In this document: one piece after another, positions 8,612-17,422 of the stretch
Layout of the letters: each line of letters begins with the position of its first letter
Position numbering within the stretch: the first letter of the stretch is position 1
Assembly (NCBI RefSeq): GCF_014647875.1
Contig: NZ_BMQA01000044.1
Span: 1 to 54,554 of the forward strand
Direction of reading: 5' to 3'
Length of the DNA: 54,554 bases
Source: Streptomyces brasiliensis
Lineage (GTDB): Bacteria; Actinomycetota; Actinomycetes; Streptomycetales; Streptomycetaceae
Translations under genes and position numbers: made by a program
The notes under the pieces: generated by a model
The model's input: the letters and a program-made list of their open reading frames with translations, nothing else
Told to the model about the DNA's origin: nothing
Database searches by the model: none

Positions 8612-9039
8612 CCGACCAGCGCCAACGCCGCATCGACACTCTCAACCAGGCAGCCCGCCGAAAGTCCGAGGTCAAGACGAAGGCCGCCGAGGCCGCCGTC
8701 CGCGCCCTGTTGAAGCGCGGGGAGCCGGTCACCTTTCAAGCCGTCCAACGGGAGGCTGGCGTCTCCCACTCCTTTCTCTACACCCACCCCACCCTGCGCG
8801 AACGCATCGAACGCCTCCGCCGCCAGAAGCAGCCCGCGCCTCGCCCGGCACCAGACGCCAACGCCAGTGAGAGCAACCTCGTCCTCGTCCTCACCGCAGA
8901 GGTCGCGCGCCTCAAGAAGCAACTACGCGACGGAGAATTGGCACTACGGGAGGCCCTCGCTCAGGCACACGGCGAGAACCTCGAACTCCGCCGCGAACTC
9001 ACTCGTCGGGGTCGAAACGGACCGAGCGAACAACCTTGA
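8608..9039 (+). CDS. DUF6262 / TnpC-like small DNA-binding protein
   Basis: A 143-residue basic protein that starts on the ATGA overlapping the recombinase stop. About residues 20-60 form a helix-turn-helix-like segment (VRALLKRGEPVTFQAVQREA then GVSHSFLYTHPTLRERI). Residues 90-135 are a probable coiled coil (LTAEVARLKKQLRDGELALR). This layout matches the DUF6262/TnpC proteins that accompany tandem tyrosine recombinases, where TnpC influences the orientation and efficiency of insertion in Tn554 (known for the family). Binding to the element ends is inferred. Confidence 0.8.
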   Translation: MTDQRQRRIDTLNQAARRKSEVKTKAAEAAVRALLKRGEPVTFQAVQREAGVSHSFLYTHPTLRERIERLRRQKQPAPRPAPDANASESNLVLVLTAEVARLKKQLRDGELALREALAQAHGENLELRRELTRRGRNGPSEQP

Positions 9040-9123
9040 TCACTTGCCTCGGCCGGATCTGTTGAATCGATCGCATCAACAAGATGAACTGCGCAGCGAT
9101 AGAGAATTCAAGATCAAACCGGC

Positions 9124-9150
9124 GATAACTAAAGGGCCGGGTCAAGTTGA
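9124..9150 (-). repeat. Right terminal inverted repeat (27 bp)
   Basis: It begins GATAACTAAAGGGCCGGG and ends TCAAGTTGA. It mirrors 5143-5169 with two mismatches. The phoD reading frame continues immediately inside and after it, so the phoD fragment's apparent TTG start at 9147 is supplied by the element end. Confidence 0.8.
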
Positions 9151-9872
9151 CCGAGTACTTCCCGATCTCGACGCTGCGACCGGGCGCCAAGGAGGGCCGC
9201 GTCCGGCGCGTCATGCACCAGGGGCCGCTGCTCGACGTGTTCGTCCTGGACATGCGGACGTACCGCAACGCCAACTCCCCCGACGATCAGAAGGTGGACC
9301 CGCAGGGCATCCTCGGCGCCGAGCAGCTGGAACGGCTCAAGCGCGAGCTGTCCCGTTCGCGCGCGGTGTGGAAGGTGATCGCCGCCGACATGCCGCTCGG
9401 CCTGGTCGTGCCGGACACCACGGAGGGCCGGCCGAACATCGAGGCCGTGGCGCAGGGCGACCCGGGCGCGCCGCTGGGCCGTGAGCTGCAGATCGCCGAG
9501 CTGCTGCGGTTCATCAAGCACCGGCGGATCACCGGCACGGTGTGGCTGACGGCCGACGTGCACCACACCTCGGCCCAGCACTACCAGCCGTCGCGGGCCG
9601 CGTTCACCGACTTCGAGCCGTTCTGGGAGTTCGTCTCCGGCCCGCTCAACGCGGGTGCCTTCCCGGCCAGCGCGCTCGACGACACGTTCGGTCCGGAGCG
9701 GGTGTTCGTGAAGGCGCCGACGGCGTCGAACGTGTCGCCCGCCGAGGGTTACCAGTTCTTCGGCGAGGTCGACATCGACGGCGACAGCGGGGAGCTGACG
9801 GTGCGTCTTCGCGAGCAGGACGGCTCCGTGCTGTTCACGAAGACCCTGCAGCCGGGCCGGGTCGGCCAGTAG
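9147..9872 (+). pseudogene. phoD: Alkaline phosphatase D (PhoD), 5'-truncated by mobile element
   Basis: The frame encodes about 240 residues matching the C-terminal half of secreted PhoD-type phosphatases: EYFPISTLRPG at the left, DMRTYRNANSP, VWKVIAADMPLGLVV, and GTVWLTADVHHTSAQHY with the late metal-ligand histidines. Full-length family members are about 520-560 residues with a Tat signal. Here the signal peptide and the N-terminal metal-site half are absent; the frame begins at the right inverted repeat of the transposon-like element. An enzyme with half the active site is unlikely to work, so this is called a pseudogene. A strong hairpin follows the stop. Confidence 0.85.
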
Positions 9873-9918
9873 GCGCGGTAGGAGCGGGCGGGTCGTTCGT
9901 TCCCGTACCCTCTGAGGT

Positions 9919-9955
9919 GTGCCGCGCACCGGCGTCATCCCCCGGTGCGCGGCAC
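9919..9955 (+). terminator. Rho-independent-like terminator after phoD
   Basis: A perfect 14-bp stem (9919-9932 with 9942-9955, arms GTGCCGCGCACCGG) closes a 9-nt loop and is followed by GCTCGTCTTTCC. It ends the phoD transcript. Confidence 0.75.
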
Positions 9956-10040
9956 GCTCGTCTTTCCGGGCAACTCCCGCTCTCACAGGGCGTATTCGCA
10001 GGTCAGGCCGATTGTCAGTGGTCGCCTCTACGGTTTTTCC

Positions 10041-11459
10041 ATGACGCGATCTCTCCAGGCCGTGGCCTATCGGCAACCCTCCGTGCTCCGGTCCGCGGCG
10101 GGCGGACACCAGCTCGGACTCGAGACCTCCCGGGGTTCGACGCCCACGGGTGTCGAGGACCATCCGCGGTTCTTCGCGGGCTTTCTGACGTCTCCTCGGA
10201 TCGGCGCCGCCGGACTGCTCGCGGTGGCGGACGTGGCGGCGGCGCGGTATCACCAGCCGCAGCTGCGCGCCTCGCTCGACCCGGTGGTGACGGGCAACGG
10301 CGACCGGCTGCGCTTCGAGTCCTTCTCCGGCTGCGGCGGGGTGTACGCACGCCTGGACGTCCTCGGCCCCGGTCTCGACGGCGGCGAGGTGGGGCACGGC
10401 ACGACGAACGTCGACGTCAACAACCCGCTGCGCGAGGCCCTTTCCCGGATCGGCGGCGATGATCCGCTCCATCTCCGGGTGGGGCCCGAGGAGTTGGCCG
10501 TCACCACGCTGGACGGGCCGGTGGTGGAGAAGAAGGTGCCCCTGCCCGACCGGTGGCTGCGCGGCTTCGCGGAGGCGCAGGTCACAGCGGCCGGGTTCGA
10601 CCTGCGGGCCGAGCTGCCGGCGGACGAGGCGGTACGGTTCCTGCGTTCACTGCCCCGGTCCGGGCCGGGGCGGCGCCCGGCCGGCGGGCCGCGCTGGGTG
10701 GTGCCGGTCGGGCGGGGCCTGCGGCCGACGACGCGGGCGGTGCCGGGCGCGGTGTGCCTGCCGGGTCCCGAGCGGCTGGCCGCGCTCCAGCGGGTGCTGC
10801 AGTACGCGACGGCCCTGCGGGTGTACGGCCCCGCGGTCATCGGTGCCGCCGCACGGGGCGCTGCGACGGCGGCCGCCTGGGAGGTCGTCCTGCCCGGCAT
10901 GCGGCTCACGCTGACGCTGTCGCCGGACGCCTCGCGCGGCTTCTCCGGCGAGGGTGGCGTGCTGGACGCACTCGCCACCGACGAGGCCGCGGCGGACGCC
11001 GAGCTGATCGCGGTCCTGCTCGCGTGGGAGCCCCGCGTCGACGTCGCGGAGCTCGCCGTCGGCTCCGGACTCACCCCGGAGCGGGTGCGCGCCGCACTCG
11101 TCCGGCTCGGTACGTCGGGGCGCGTGGGCTACGACACGGCGGAGGCTGCCTACTTCCACCGGGAGCTGCCGTACGACGCGGAGCGCGTCGAGCGCCACAA
11201 TCCCCGGCTGCGCTCCGCCCGCGCCCTGGTGGCCGCGGGCGCCGTGGCCCTGGAGGGCCTGGTGGGGACGGTGACCGCCGAGGACGGTCATGTGCACCGG
11301 GTGCGCGACGACGCCGGCGTGCTGAGCTGCAGTTGTCAGTGGTGGGCGAAGTACCGGGGCGGGCGCGGACCGTGCAAGCACGCGCTGGCCGTGCGGATGG
11401 TGCGCCGCGGCTCGGCCGTGGCACCGGAACTTTCGGACGTCGACGGGGGCGGGCGATGA
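10041..11459 (+). CDS. SWIM zinc-finger family protein
   Basis: A 472-residue protein started at ATG 10041 (MTRSLQAVAYRQPS); the frame is open further upstream but without similarity to known proteins. Near the C-terminus lies the SWIM signature CxCx(n)CxH: CSCQWWAKYRGGRGPCKHAL, a zinc-binding fold thought to contact DNA or protein. The rest is a conserved actinobacterial domain with a winged-helix-like stretch (VAELAVGSGLTPERVRAALV). Its stop overlaps the next start in ATGA, so it is translationally coupled to the DUF6493 gene. The molecular role of this pair is not established. Confidence 0.85.
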   Translation: MTRSLQAVAYRQPSVLRSAAGGHQLGLETSRGSTPTGVEDHPRFFAGFLTSPRIGAAGLLAVADVAAARYHQPQLRASLDPVVTGNGDRLRFESFSGCGGVYARLDVLGPGLDGGEVGHGTTNVDVNNPLREALSRIGGDDPLHLRVGPEELAVTTLDGPVVEKKVPLPDRWLRGFAEAQVTAAGFDLRAELPADEAVRFLRSLPRSGPGRRPAGGPRWVVPVGRGLRPTTRAVPGAVCLPGPERLAALQRVLQYATALRVYGPAVIGAAARGAATAAAWEVVLPGMRLTLTLSPDASRGFSGEGGVLDALATDEAAADAELIAVLLAWEPRVDVAELAVGSGLTPERVRAALVRLGTSGRVGYDTAEAAYFHRELPYDAERVERHNPRLRSARALVAAGAVALEGLVGTVTAEDGHVHRVRDDAGVLSCSCQWWAKYRGGRGPCKHALAVRMVRRGSAVAPELSDVDGGGR

Positions 11460-14143
11460 GTGCGCTGATCGAGGCGGTGCGGGCGGGGCGGACGGACGAG
11501 ACGCTGCGCCTGCTGGAGGGGATGACCGACGCCGGACGGCGCGCGGCGCTGCCGGAGTTGAAGGCGCTGCGCAAGGAGATGCGCGGTGCGCCCTGGGGCA
11601 ACTTCCGCACCGCGTACCCGGCACTGCACGCGGCCGGGGCGGCCTGCCACACGGGTGCCGCGGCCGCCGCGAACTGGCTCGCCGCGGCCGACCTGCGCTG
11701 GTGGCAGGCGTCCCCCGAGGTGCTGCTGCGGGCGCTGGCGGGCCGGGACAACGCGTGGCTGGCCGACGTGGCCCGCCGCCTGGCACAGCGGCCCGTGTCC
11801 GCGAACGTGTCGTACGAGCTGATGTCCGGGCTGGTGCGGCGGGCGGGGTGCGAGGTTCCGGTGACGGACGCCTATGTGACCGGCTGGGTGCGGCACATCG
11901 GCAGCCGGTGGCGGCACGGCTCCGTGCTCGAGCGGCTGCGCGCGGAACCGGATCTGGCCCCGCTCGTGACCGGCCTCTTCGAGCTCTCCGACCTCGGAGA
12001 GGTCCGCTGGACGCTGGGCGACGGCCCCTGGCACGACGCCCTGGCCGAACTCACCCGGGCGGGCTCGCTGGACCGCAAGGCCGTGCTCGACGCCTGTGTC
12101 GCCCGGCTGCTGCGTGGCGGCGGCCCCACCGACCACCGGGCGTTCCTCCCCCTGCTGGTGCGTCTCGAGCTCACACGCGCGGAGGAGCGTGAGCGCGTCG
12201 CCGACTGGACGGCCCTGGCGCGTGACGCGGCCTCCCCCGTGGCCGCGCACGCCCAGTCGGTGCTCGGGGCGCTCGCGTTGTCCGAGGAGCTGACGCCCCG
12301 GCAGCTCGCCGAGGCCTCCGAAGGGGTCCTGTTCCGCGGCGAGAAGAAGCTCGTGCGGGCCCAGCTCGTCCTGCTGGGCAAAGCGCTCTCCCGCGATCCT
12401 TCCGCGGCGCCGGATCTGCTGCCCGCCGTGGCCCGGGCGTTCGGGCACGAGGACACCCAGGTGCAGGAGCGGGCCCTCAAGCTGGTGGAACGTCATACGA
12501 AGAGGCTGACCTCCGAGGACGTCCGTACGGAACTCTCTTACTCGGCGGAGCAGTTGATCCCCCCGCTGCGCATCCGGGCGAAGCGCACCCTGGGTATCGA
12601 GGTGGCCGACCCGGTCCCCGCGGTGCACGAGGAGGTGCTCCCGCCCGTCCCGGAGCCGGTGCGGCTCGCCGCGGCGCCCGAGACGGTGGTCGAACTCGCC
12701 GAAGAGGTAGCGGCGTTGCTGGCGTCCGAGGGTGACGTGGCCACGTTCGAACGGGCGCTGGACGGTCTGGTCCGCCACGCCTACAGCGACGCGCACGGCC
12801 TGCTCGACGCGCTCGACCCGGTGATCAAGCGGCGCTGGTGGGACGCCTCGGAGCCGGGTCGGTGGCGGCACGCGGACACGTACTTCAGCCCCATGCACCA
12901 CCACCTCCAGAGCGCGCACGACGCCCTCGACCTGCTCCTGGCGACGCTGCGCGGACGGGTCGGGACGTCGACACTGCACACGGTCGTGGGGCGCCACGCG
13001 TCGACCGGGCACGGCTGTGTGCACCGGGGCCTCGCGACCGCCTTCGACGCCCGGATCAGGGAGGTGGCATACCGGCTGCGGACGGACCCACTGCCGCTGC
13101 TCCTGTCGACGCCCACGACGGGCACGGGCCTGCTGGAGCCGGGCGAGCTGGTGGACCGGCTCGACACGTACCGGCGCCTGGGCGCCCGTGTCTCAGCGGC
13201 CGACTTCGCGCAGGCGCTGCTGCGAGTGCGGCGCGGCGACCGCACCGAAGCCGCGGCGGCGGCCGAGCGGGCGAACGCGCTCGGCACGCGCGAGGGTGAG
13301 CGCCTCGCCCACTGGCTGCGCTCCCAGGGGACCGTCCTGCCCCTGTCCCGCAGGCGCACCCGCGGGAGCCGGATCGTGGTCGAGTTCGGCGAACTGCTCG
13401 AGTTCCAGGAGGACTTCCCGGCCGACTTCCGGACGCTGGGCCGACCGGTGGGCGCCTTCGCCGAGAGCCGGTACTGCTCCCACTGGAGCCCGGAGATACG
13501 GCAGCACTGGCTCGCCGTGCTCCCGGAGCGGCGCGAGCTGGTGGCGGTGCGGATGGTGCACGATCTGGCGCATGCGGCCGAGTACGACACCCGGGGTGCG
13601 GCTGGTGCGCTGCCGCAGCTCGCCGAGTCCGGTGGCGAGGCGGGCGAGTGCGTGCACCTGTGCGTGGCGTACGGACTGGGCGCGCGGCATCCGGAGGACC
13701 GGCTCGCCGCCGTGGACGCGCTGCTGGTGCTCGCCGCGCGAGGGCAGCTCGACCCGGCACGACTCGGCGCCGACCTCGGCCAGCTGGTCCGGCGCGGAGT
13801 GGTCAAGCCGCTGCGGCTGGCCGAGTCGGCGCGGACGGCGGCGGCCACCGGAGCGAACGCGACGATCTGGGGGATGCTCCGGCACACCCTCCCCGTGCTG
13901 CTCGCCGACCTCGCGACCGCAGGTCCGGCGGGCGCCATCGGCCCGACCGGCCGCTCCGGACCGTCCATACCCGCCCGCGGGCTGGGAGATCTGCTGGCCG
14001 TCGCCGACGAGTGCGCCGAGCGGTCCGGGGCGCGTGGTGAGCTGCCGCATCTGTCCCATGCCGCCGACCGACGGGGCTCGTCCCGGCTGGTGACCCAGGC
14101 CCGGCGGCTGCGGGACGCACTCGCCGTACCGGTGGCCGCATGA
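11456..14143 (+). CDS. DUF6493 family protein
   Basis: An 895-residue cytoplasmic protein that begins MSALIEAVRAGRTDETLRLL at the ATGA overlap with the SWIM gene. The first 550 residues are helical and HEAT/armadillo-like, with repeated short helices such as AFGHEDTQVQERALKLVE. The C-terminal part holds LAVLPERRELVAVRMVHDLA and a further helical array. No catalytic motif was found. In actinomycetes, DUF6493 genes are typically neighbours of SWIM-finger genes, suggesting one complex; function is unknown. Confidence 0.8.
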   Translation: MSALIEAVRAGRTDETLRLLEGMTDAGRRAALPELKALRKEMRGAPWGNFRTAYPALHAAGAACHTGAAAAANWLAAADLRWWQASPEVLLRALAGRDNAWLADVARRLAQRPVSANVSYELMSGLVRRAGCEVPVTDAYVTGWVRHIGSRWRHGSVLERLRAEPDLAPLVTGLFELSDLGEVRWTLGDGPWHDALAELTRAGSLDRKAVLDACVARLLRGGGPTDHRAFLPLLVRLELTRAEERERVADWTALARDAASPVAAHAQSVLGALALSEELTPRQLAEASEGVLFRGEKKLVRAQLVLLGKALSRDPSAAPDLLPAVARAFGHEDTQVQERALKLVERHTKRLTSEDVRTELSYSAEQLIPPLRIRAKRTLGIEVADPVPAVHEEVLPPVPEPVRLAAAPETVVELAEEVAALLASEGDVATFERALDGLVRHAYSDAHGLLDALDPVIKRRWWDASEPGRWRHADTYFSPMHHHLQSAHDALDLLLATLRGRVGTSTLHTVVGRHASTGHGCVHRGLATAFDARIREVAYRLRTDPLPLLLSTPTTGTGLLEPGELVDRLDTYRRLGARVSAADFAQALLRVRRGDRTEAAAAAERANALGTREGERLAHWLRSQGTVLPLSRRRTRGSRIVVEFGELLEFQEDFPADFRTLGRPVGAFAESRYCSHWSPEIRQHWLAVLPERRELVAVRMVHDLAHAAEYDTRGAAGALPQLAESGGEAGECVHLCVAYGLGARHPEDRLAAVDALLVLAARGQLDPARLGADLGQLVRRGVVKPLRLAESARTAAATGANATIWGMLRHTLPVLLADLATAGPAGAIGPTGRSGPSIPARGLGDLLAVADECAERSGARGELPHLSHAADRRGSSRLVTQARRLRDALAVPVAA

Positions 14144-14281
14144 TCCGTTACACCCTCCCCACACCCCTTGCCTGGGGCGGAGCCGGTAGCAGAAAGAACA
14201 ATAAAAGGTACAGAACCACGCTTTACCCATCAGTCACAGAGCGTTCGTGATCACGCAACACCCTTCCTTCACAGTGGCTGC

Positions 14282-15733
14282 ATGACTCGAGACATGTCTG
14301 ATGTGACGCGTGCGAGGCACGGGCGTCCCGTGCGCCACTGGCGGCGGGACGTCGTCGAGCTCGCCGCGCTCTTCACGGCCGTCGCGGCGGCCGACGCGGC
14401 GGCGAACCTGATCGGACACGGGCCCGACGGACCTGCGTTGCTGCTGATCTCGGCGGCGGCGTTGGTCGCGACGGCGGGATTCCACATCTGGTGGGCACGG
14501 CGCCACGGCCACGCGCCGCCGGCCGACGATACCGGCGCCCGGCCGCTGACCGTCCTGCGGCAGGCCGGGCCGTCCGACGAGCAGGCGGCGGGGCCCGAGT
14601 CCGTGGAAGCGGCGAGCGTGCTGTGGCGGATGCGGACGACGGTGAAGGACGAGCCGGGCTCGCTGGCCGCACTGTGCACGGCCCTCGCGGGCCGGCGGGT
14701 GGACATCCTGAACCTGCAGGCGCACCCGCTGGCCGAGGGCACGGTGGACGAGTTCCTGCTGCGCGCCCCGTCCGGCCTCGCGGCGGCGGAGATCACCCGG
14801 GCGGTGTCACTGGCCGGTGGGTCGAGCACGTGGATCGAGCGGGCCGACGCACACGATCTGGTGGACGCCCCGACCCGCGTCCTCGGTCTCGCCGCGCGCA
14901 CCGCGCTGGACGCGGCGGAACTCCCGCTGGCACTACGGCAGTTGATGGGCCGGTGCACGATCCGATCGCTGCCCGCCGCGCCGGCGGGCGGCGGCCGTGG
15001 GCCGGAGGCGGTCCCGGTCGAGGGCGCGCTCGAGGACACCGTGCTGCGACTGCGGGCCCCGGGAGGCGGAGTGATCACCGTGGAGCGGCCGTACCTGCCG
15101 TTCACCCCCACCGAGTTCGCCCGGGCGCGGGCCCTGGTGGAGCTGGACGCGCGGCTCGGTCCGCGCATCCCGCGCAGCCAGGACGTGCTGACGCTGCCCG
15201 AGGGCAACGCCATAGCGGTACGGCGGGCCGACACGAGCGACGTGGAGGCGGCCAAGGCGATGCACGACCGGTGCTCGGCGCGGACGCTCGGGATGCGCTA
15301 CCACGGGCCGGTCGGTGACGCGGACCGCTATCTGAACCACCTGCTCAGCCCGCGCTTCGGGCGGACGCTGGCCGTGCAGACCGCGTCGGGGCGGATCGTC
15401 GCACTCGGCCATCTGCTGTGGGACGGCGACGAGACCGAGGTCGCGCTGATCGTCGAGGACGAGTGGCAGCGGCGCGGCATCGGCGCCGAGCTGCTGCGCC
15501 GGCTCGTGGCGATGGCCGTCGAGGCCCGCTGCGAGAGCGTGTACGCGGTGACGCGGGCGTCCAACACCGGCATGGTCGCCGCGATGCGCGGCCTCGGCCT
15601 CCCGCTCGACTACCAGATCGAGGAGGGCACCCTGGTCATCACGGCCCGCCTGGACGCCACCCCGGTGACAACACGACTGCCGTACGACAGCAGCGTGCAG
15701 GCACCGTGCGGCGGTTCGACGGGCCTGGACTGA
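14282..15733 (+). CDS. ACT-domain GNAT acetyltransferase with N-terminal membrane segments
   Basis: A 483-residue protein started at ATG 14282 (ATG 14294 is also possible). Residues about 20-65 form one or two hydrophobic segments (LAALFTAVAAADAAANLI; ALLLISAAALVATAGFHIWW). An ACT-like ligand domain follows (VKDEPGSLAALCTALAGRRV). The C-terminal GNAT domain (about 320-465) contains VALIVEDEWQRRGIGAELL with the acetyl-CoA loop QRRGIG, and VYAVTRASNTGMVAAMRGLG. The order suggests an amino-acid-sensing acetyltransferase, possibly acting on a protein lysine as ligand-regulated actinobacterial GNATs do (inference). The AT-richer region before it (14190-14281) probably holds its promoter. Confidence 0.8.
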   Translation: MTRDMSDVTRARHGRPVRHWRRDVVELAALFTAVAAADAAANLIGHGPDGPALLLISAAALVATAGFHIWWARRHGHAPPADDTGARPLTVLRQAGPSDEQAAGPESVEAASVLWRMRTTVKDEPGSLAALCTALAGRRVDILNLQAHPLAEGTVDEFLLRAPSGLAAAEITRAVSLAGGSSTWIERADAHDLVDAPTRVLGLAARTALDAAELPLALRQLMGRCTIRSLPAAPAGGGRGPEAVPVEGALEDTVLRLRAPGGGVITVERPYLPFTPTEFARARALVELDARLGPRIPRSQDVLTLPEGNAIAVRRADTSDVEAAKAMHDRCSARTLGMRYHGPVGDADRYLNHLLSPRFGRTLAVQTASGRIVALGHLLWDGDETEVALIVEDEWQRRGIGAELLRRLVAMAVEARCESVYAVTRASNTGMVAAMRGLGLPLDYQIEEGTLVITARLDATPVTTRLPYDSSVQAPCGGSTGLD

Positions 15734-16096
15734 ACCGGCACCGCCTCGCGAGCGGCGCCCGCGTACCCCGGAGCCGCTCCTGCCCATGCCCGGCGGCACC
15801 CCGCGCGGCACCCACGCGCCCGACGCCACCGGTCCTTCGCCGGTGACGGGCCGGCGCGCGGCGCCGGCCCGTCCGCGGCAGCACCACCCCCGCGCATGCC
15901 CGCTGCCACCCGTCGCCGGCCAGGCGCGCCCGGCAGCACCGCCCGGGCGCGCCCAGCACCACCCACGCGACACCGCCCGAACTCCCGGGCCGACCGGCGC
16001 GCCGCCCGGCGACGGGACAGGCCGCACCCGGCGCGTGACACAGTGAACGGCCCAGCGCGCCCAGCGCCGGGCCGTTCGTCATGCGTGGCCCCCGGT
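15734..16096. other. Intergenic region between convergent genes
   Basis: 363 bp of very GC-rich, proline/arginine-rich-coding-looking sequence without a supported gene. The only clear structure is the hairpin at 16045-16077. Confidence 0.5.
16045..16077. terminator. Bidirectional terminator hairpin
   Basis: GAACGGCCC (16045-16053) pairs with GGGCCGTTC (16069-16077), and the inner bases partly extend the stem. It lies between the convergent acetyltransferase and trans-sulfuration genes. Confidence 0.6.
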
Positions 16097-17392
16097 TCAG
16101 CGCGCGGGCGCCGGTGATACGACGTGTCCATCGCCCGCTGTCAGCTCACGCTCGCCCGGCGCCGTCACCCCCGATACCCCGCCGAGCGCCGCGTCCAGGT
16201 CCCCCCACAGATCCTCGACGTCCTCCAGCCCCACCGACATCCGCAGCAGCCGGTCGCTCACCCCCGCACCCCGCCTGTCCGCCGCATCCACGATCCGGTG
16301 GCTGATGGACGCAGGGTGCTGGATCAGGGTGTCGACGCTGCCCAGGCTCACTGCCGGGGTGATCAGGCGGACCCGGGAGATGACCTCGTGCGGGTCGCCG
16401 TGGACCTCGAAGGCGACCATCGCGCCGCCGAGGCGCGGATAGCGGACGCGGGCCACGCGCGGGTCGGCGGCGAGCCGGCGGGCCAGTTCGGCGGCGTTCG
16501 CGGAGGCGGCACGTACTCGCACCGGCAGTGTGGACAGCCCCCTGAGCAGCAGATAGCCGGCGAGCGGATGCAGCACACCGCCGGTGGCGAACCGGATCTG
16601 CCGCAGCTGCCGCGCGAACTCCTCGTCACAGGCCACGACGCCCGCCAGCACGTCCCCGTGGCCGCCGAGGTACTTGGTGGCGCTGTGCAGCACGAGCCGG
16701 GCGCCCTGCTCGGCCGGACGCTGCAGCACCGGCGTCGCGAACGTGTTGTCGGCGAGCAGTGGCACGGAACCGCAGGCGTGGGCGACGGCCCGCAGGTCGA
16801 GTTCGGCGAGCGTCGGGTTGGCCGGGGACTCGACCAGCACCAGCCCGGTGTCGGGGCGCAGCGCGTCCGTGATGCCGGCCGGGTCGGTCCAGGTCACTTC
16901 CGTGCCGAGCAGGCCTGCGGTCAACAGGTGGTCGCTGCAGCCGTACAGGGGGCGTACGGCCACGACGTGGCGCAGCCCGGCGGCGGACCGGGCCAGCAGG
17001 ACCGCGCTCAGTGCGGCCATGCCACTGGCGAACGCGACCGCCGCCCCGGTGCCCTCCAGCCGTGCAAGGGCCGTCTCGAACCTGGCCACGGTCGGGTTGC
17101 CCAGCCGGCCGTAGACCGGGGGCCCGTCCGGCGCGGCGCCGGTGGCGGCGAACGCGTCGATGCGCGCGGCCTCGCCCCGGCTGTCGTAGGAGGGGTAGGT
17201 GGTGGACAGGTCGATCGGCGGGGCGTGCAGACCCTGCCGGGCGAGGTCGTCACGGCCGGCGTGCACGGCCTCGGTGGCGAAGGCCCTCGCGGTGCCGGCC
17301 GTCCGGCCGTCGTGCGGGGAGGACGGGAAGGAGTCGTGTGCTCGCTTGCTCGCTGAGTCCATGAGCGGAAGGGTGAACACCGAACGGGTCAT
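16097..17392 (-). CDS. Trans-sulfuration PLP enzyme (cystathionine/methionine gamma-lyase family)
   Basis: A 431-residue member of the Cys/Met-metabolism PLP-dependent family. The PLP lysine lies in LVLHSATKYLGGHGDVLAG. The cofactor-phosphate loop appears as FASGMAALSAVLL, and VYGRLGNPTVARFETALA is the substrate-entry segment from the neighbouring subunit. LVLVESPANPTLAELDLRAV and LLADNTFATPVLQ supply the aspartate contacting the pyridine. ATG 17392 is used; ATG 17362 is an alternative. Sequence cannot separate cystathionine gamma-synthase, gamma-lyase and methionine gamma-lyase. A divergent Lrp gene 30 bp away suggests amino-acid-responsive control. Confidence 0.88.
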   Translation of the reverse strand: MTRSVFTLPLMDSASKRAHDSFPSSPHDGRTAGTARAFATEAVHAGRDDLARQGLHAPPIDLSTTYPSYDSRGEAARIDAFAATGAAPDGPPVYGRLGNPTVARFETALARLEGTGAAVAFASGMAALSAVLLARSAAGLRHVVAVRPLYGCSDHLLTAGLLGTEVTWTDPAGITDALRPDTGLVLVESPANPTLAELDLRAVAHACGSVPLLADNTFATPVLQRPAEQGARLVLHSATKYLGGHGDVLAGVVACDEEFARQLRQIRFATGGVLHPLAGYLLLRGLSTLPVRVRAASANAAELARRLAADPRVARVRYPRLGGAMVAFEVHGDPHEVISRVRLITPAVSLGSVDTLIQHPASISHRIVDAADRRGAGVSDRLLRMSVGLEDVEDLWGDLDAALGGVSGVTAPGERELTAGDGHVVSPAPAR

Positions 17393-17422
17393 CGCGATCG
17401 AACACCGTGCTACGTTCGGCCC

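Larger units (their letters stand above)
5143..9150 (+). mobile_element. Tn554-like element with two tyrosine recombinases and a TnpC-like protein
   Basis: Three tightly coupled genes (5284-6471, 6461-8611, 8608-9039) have the TnpA-TnpB-TnpC order of Tn554-family elements. The unit is bounded by 27-bp inverted repeats at 5143-5169 and 9124-9150 that differ at two positions. There is no cargo gene. The left end lies 1 bp after the stop of the monooxygenase; the right end cuts directly into a phoD reading frame whose 5' part is absent from the window. Confidence 0.75.

Noticed and set aside
9129..10472. 447-residue minus-strand frame over phoD and the SWIM gene start
   Set aside because: Crosses a terminator and a gene boundary; no recognisable domain.
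10553..11455. 300-residue upstream extension of the DUF6493 frame
   Set aside because: Arg/Ala/Gly-rich text in the +1 frame of the SWIM gene; the ATGA-coupled start at 11456 begins the family-like sequence.
15786..16305. Short proline/arginine-rich ORFs between convergent genes
   Set aside because: Typical random open frames in extremely GC-rich DNA; no ribosome-binding site and no conserved motif.
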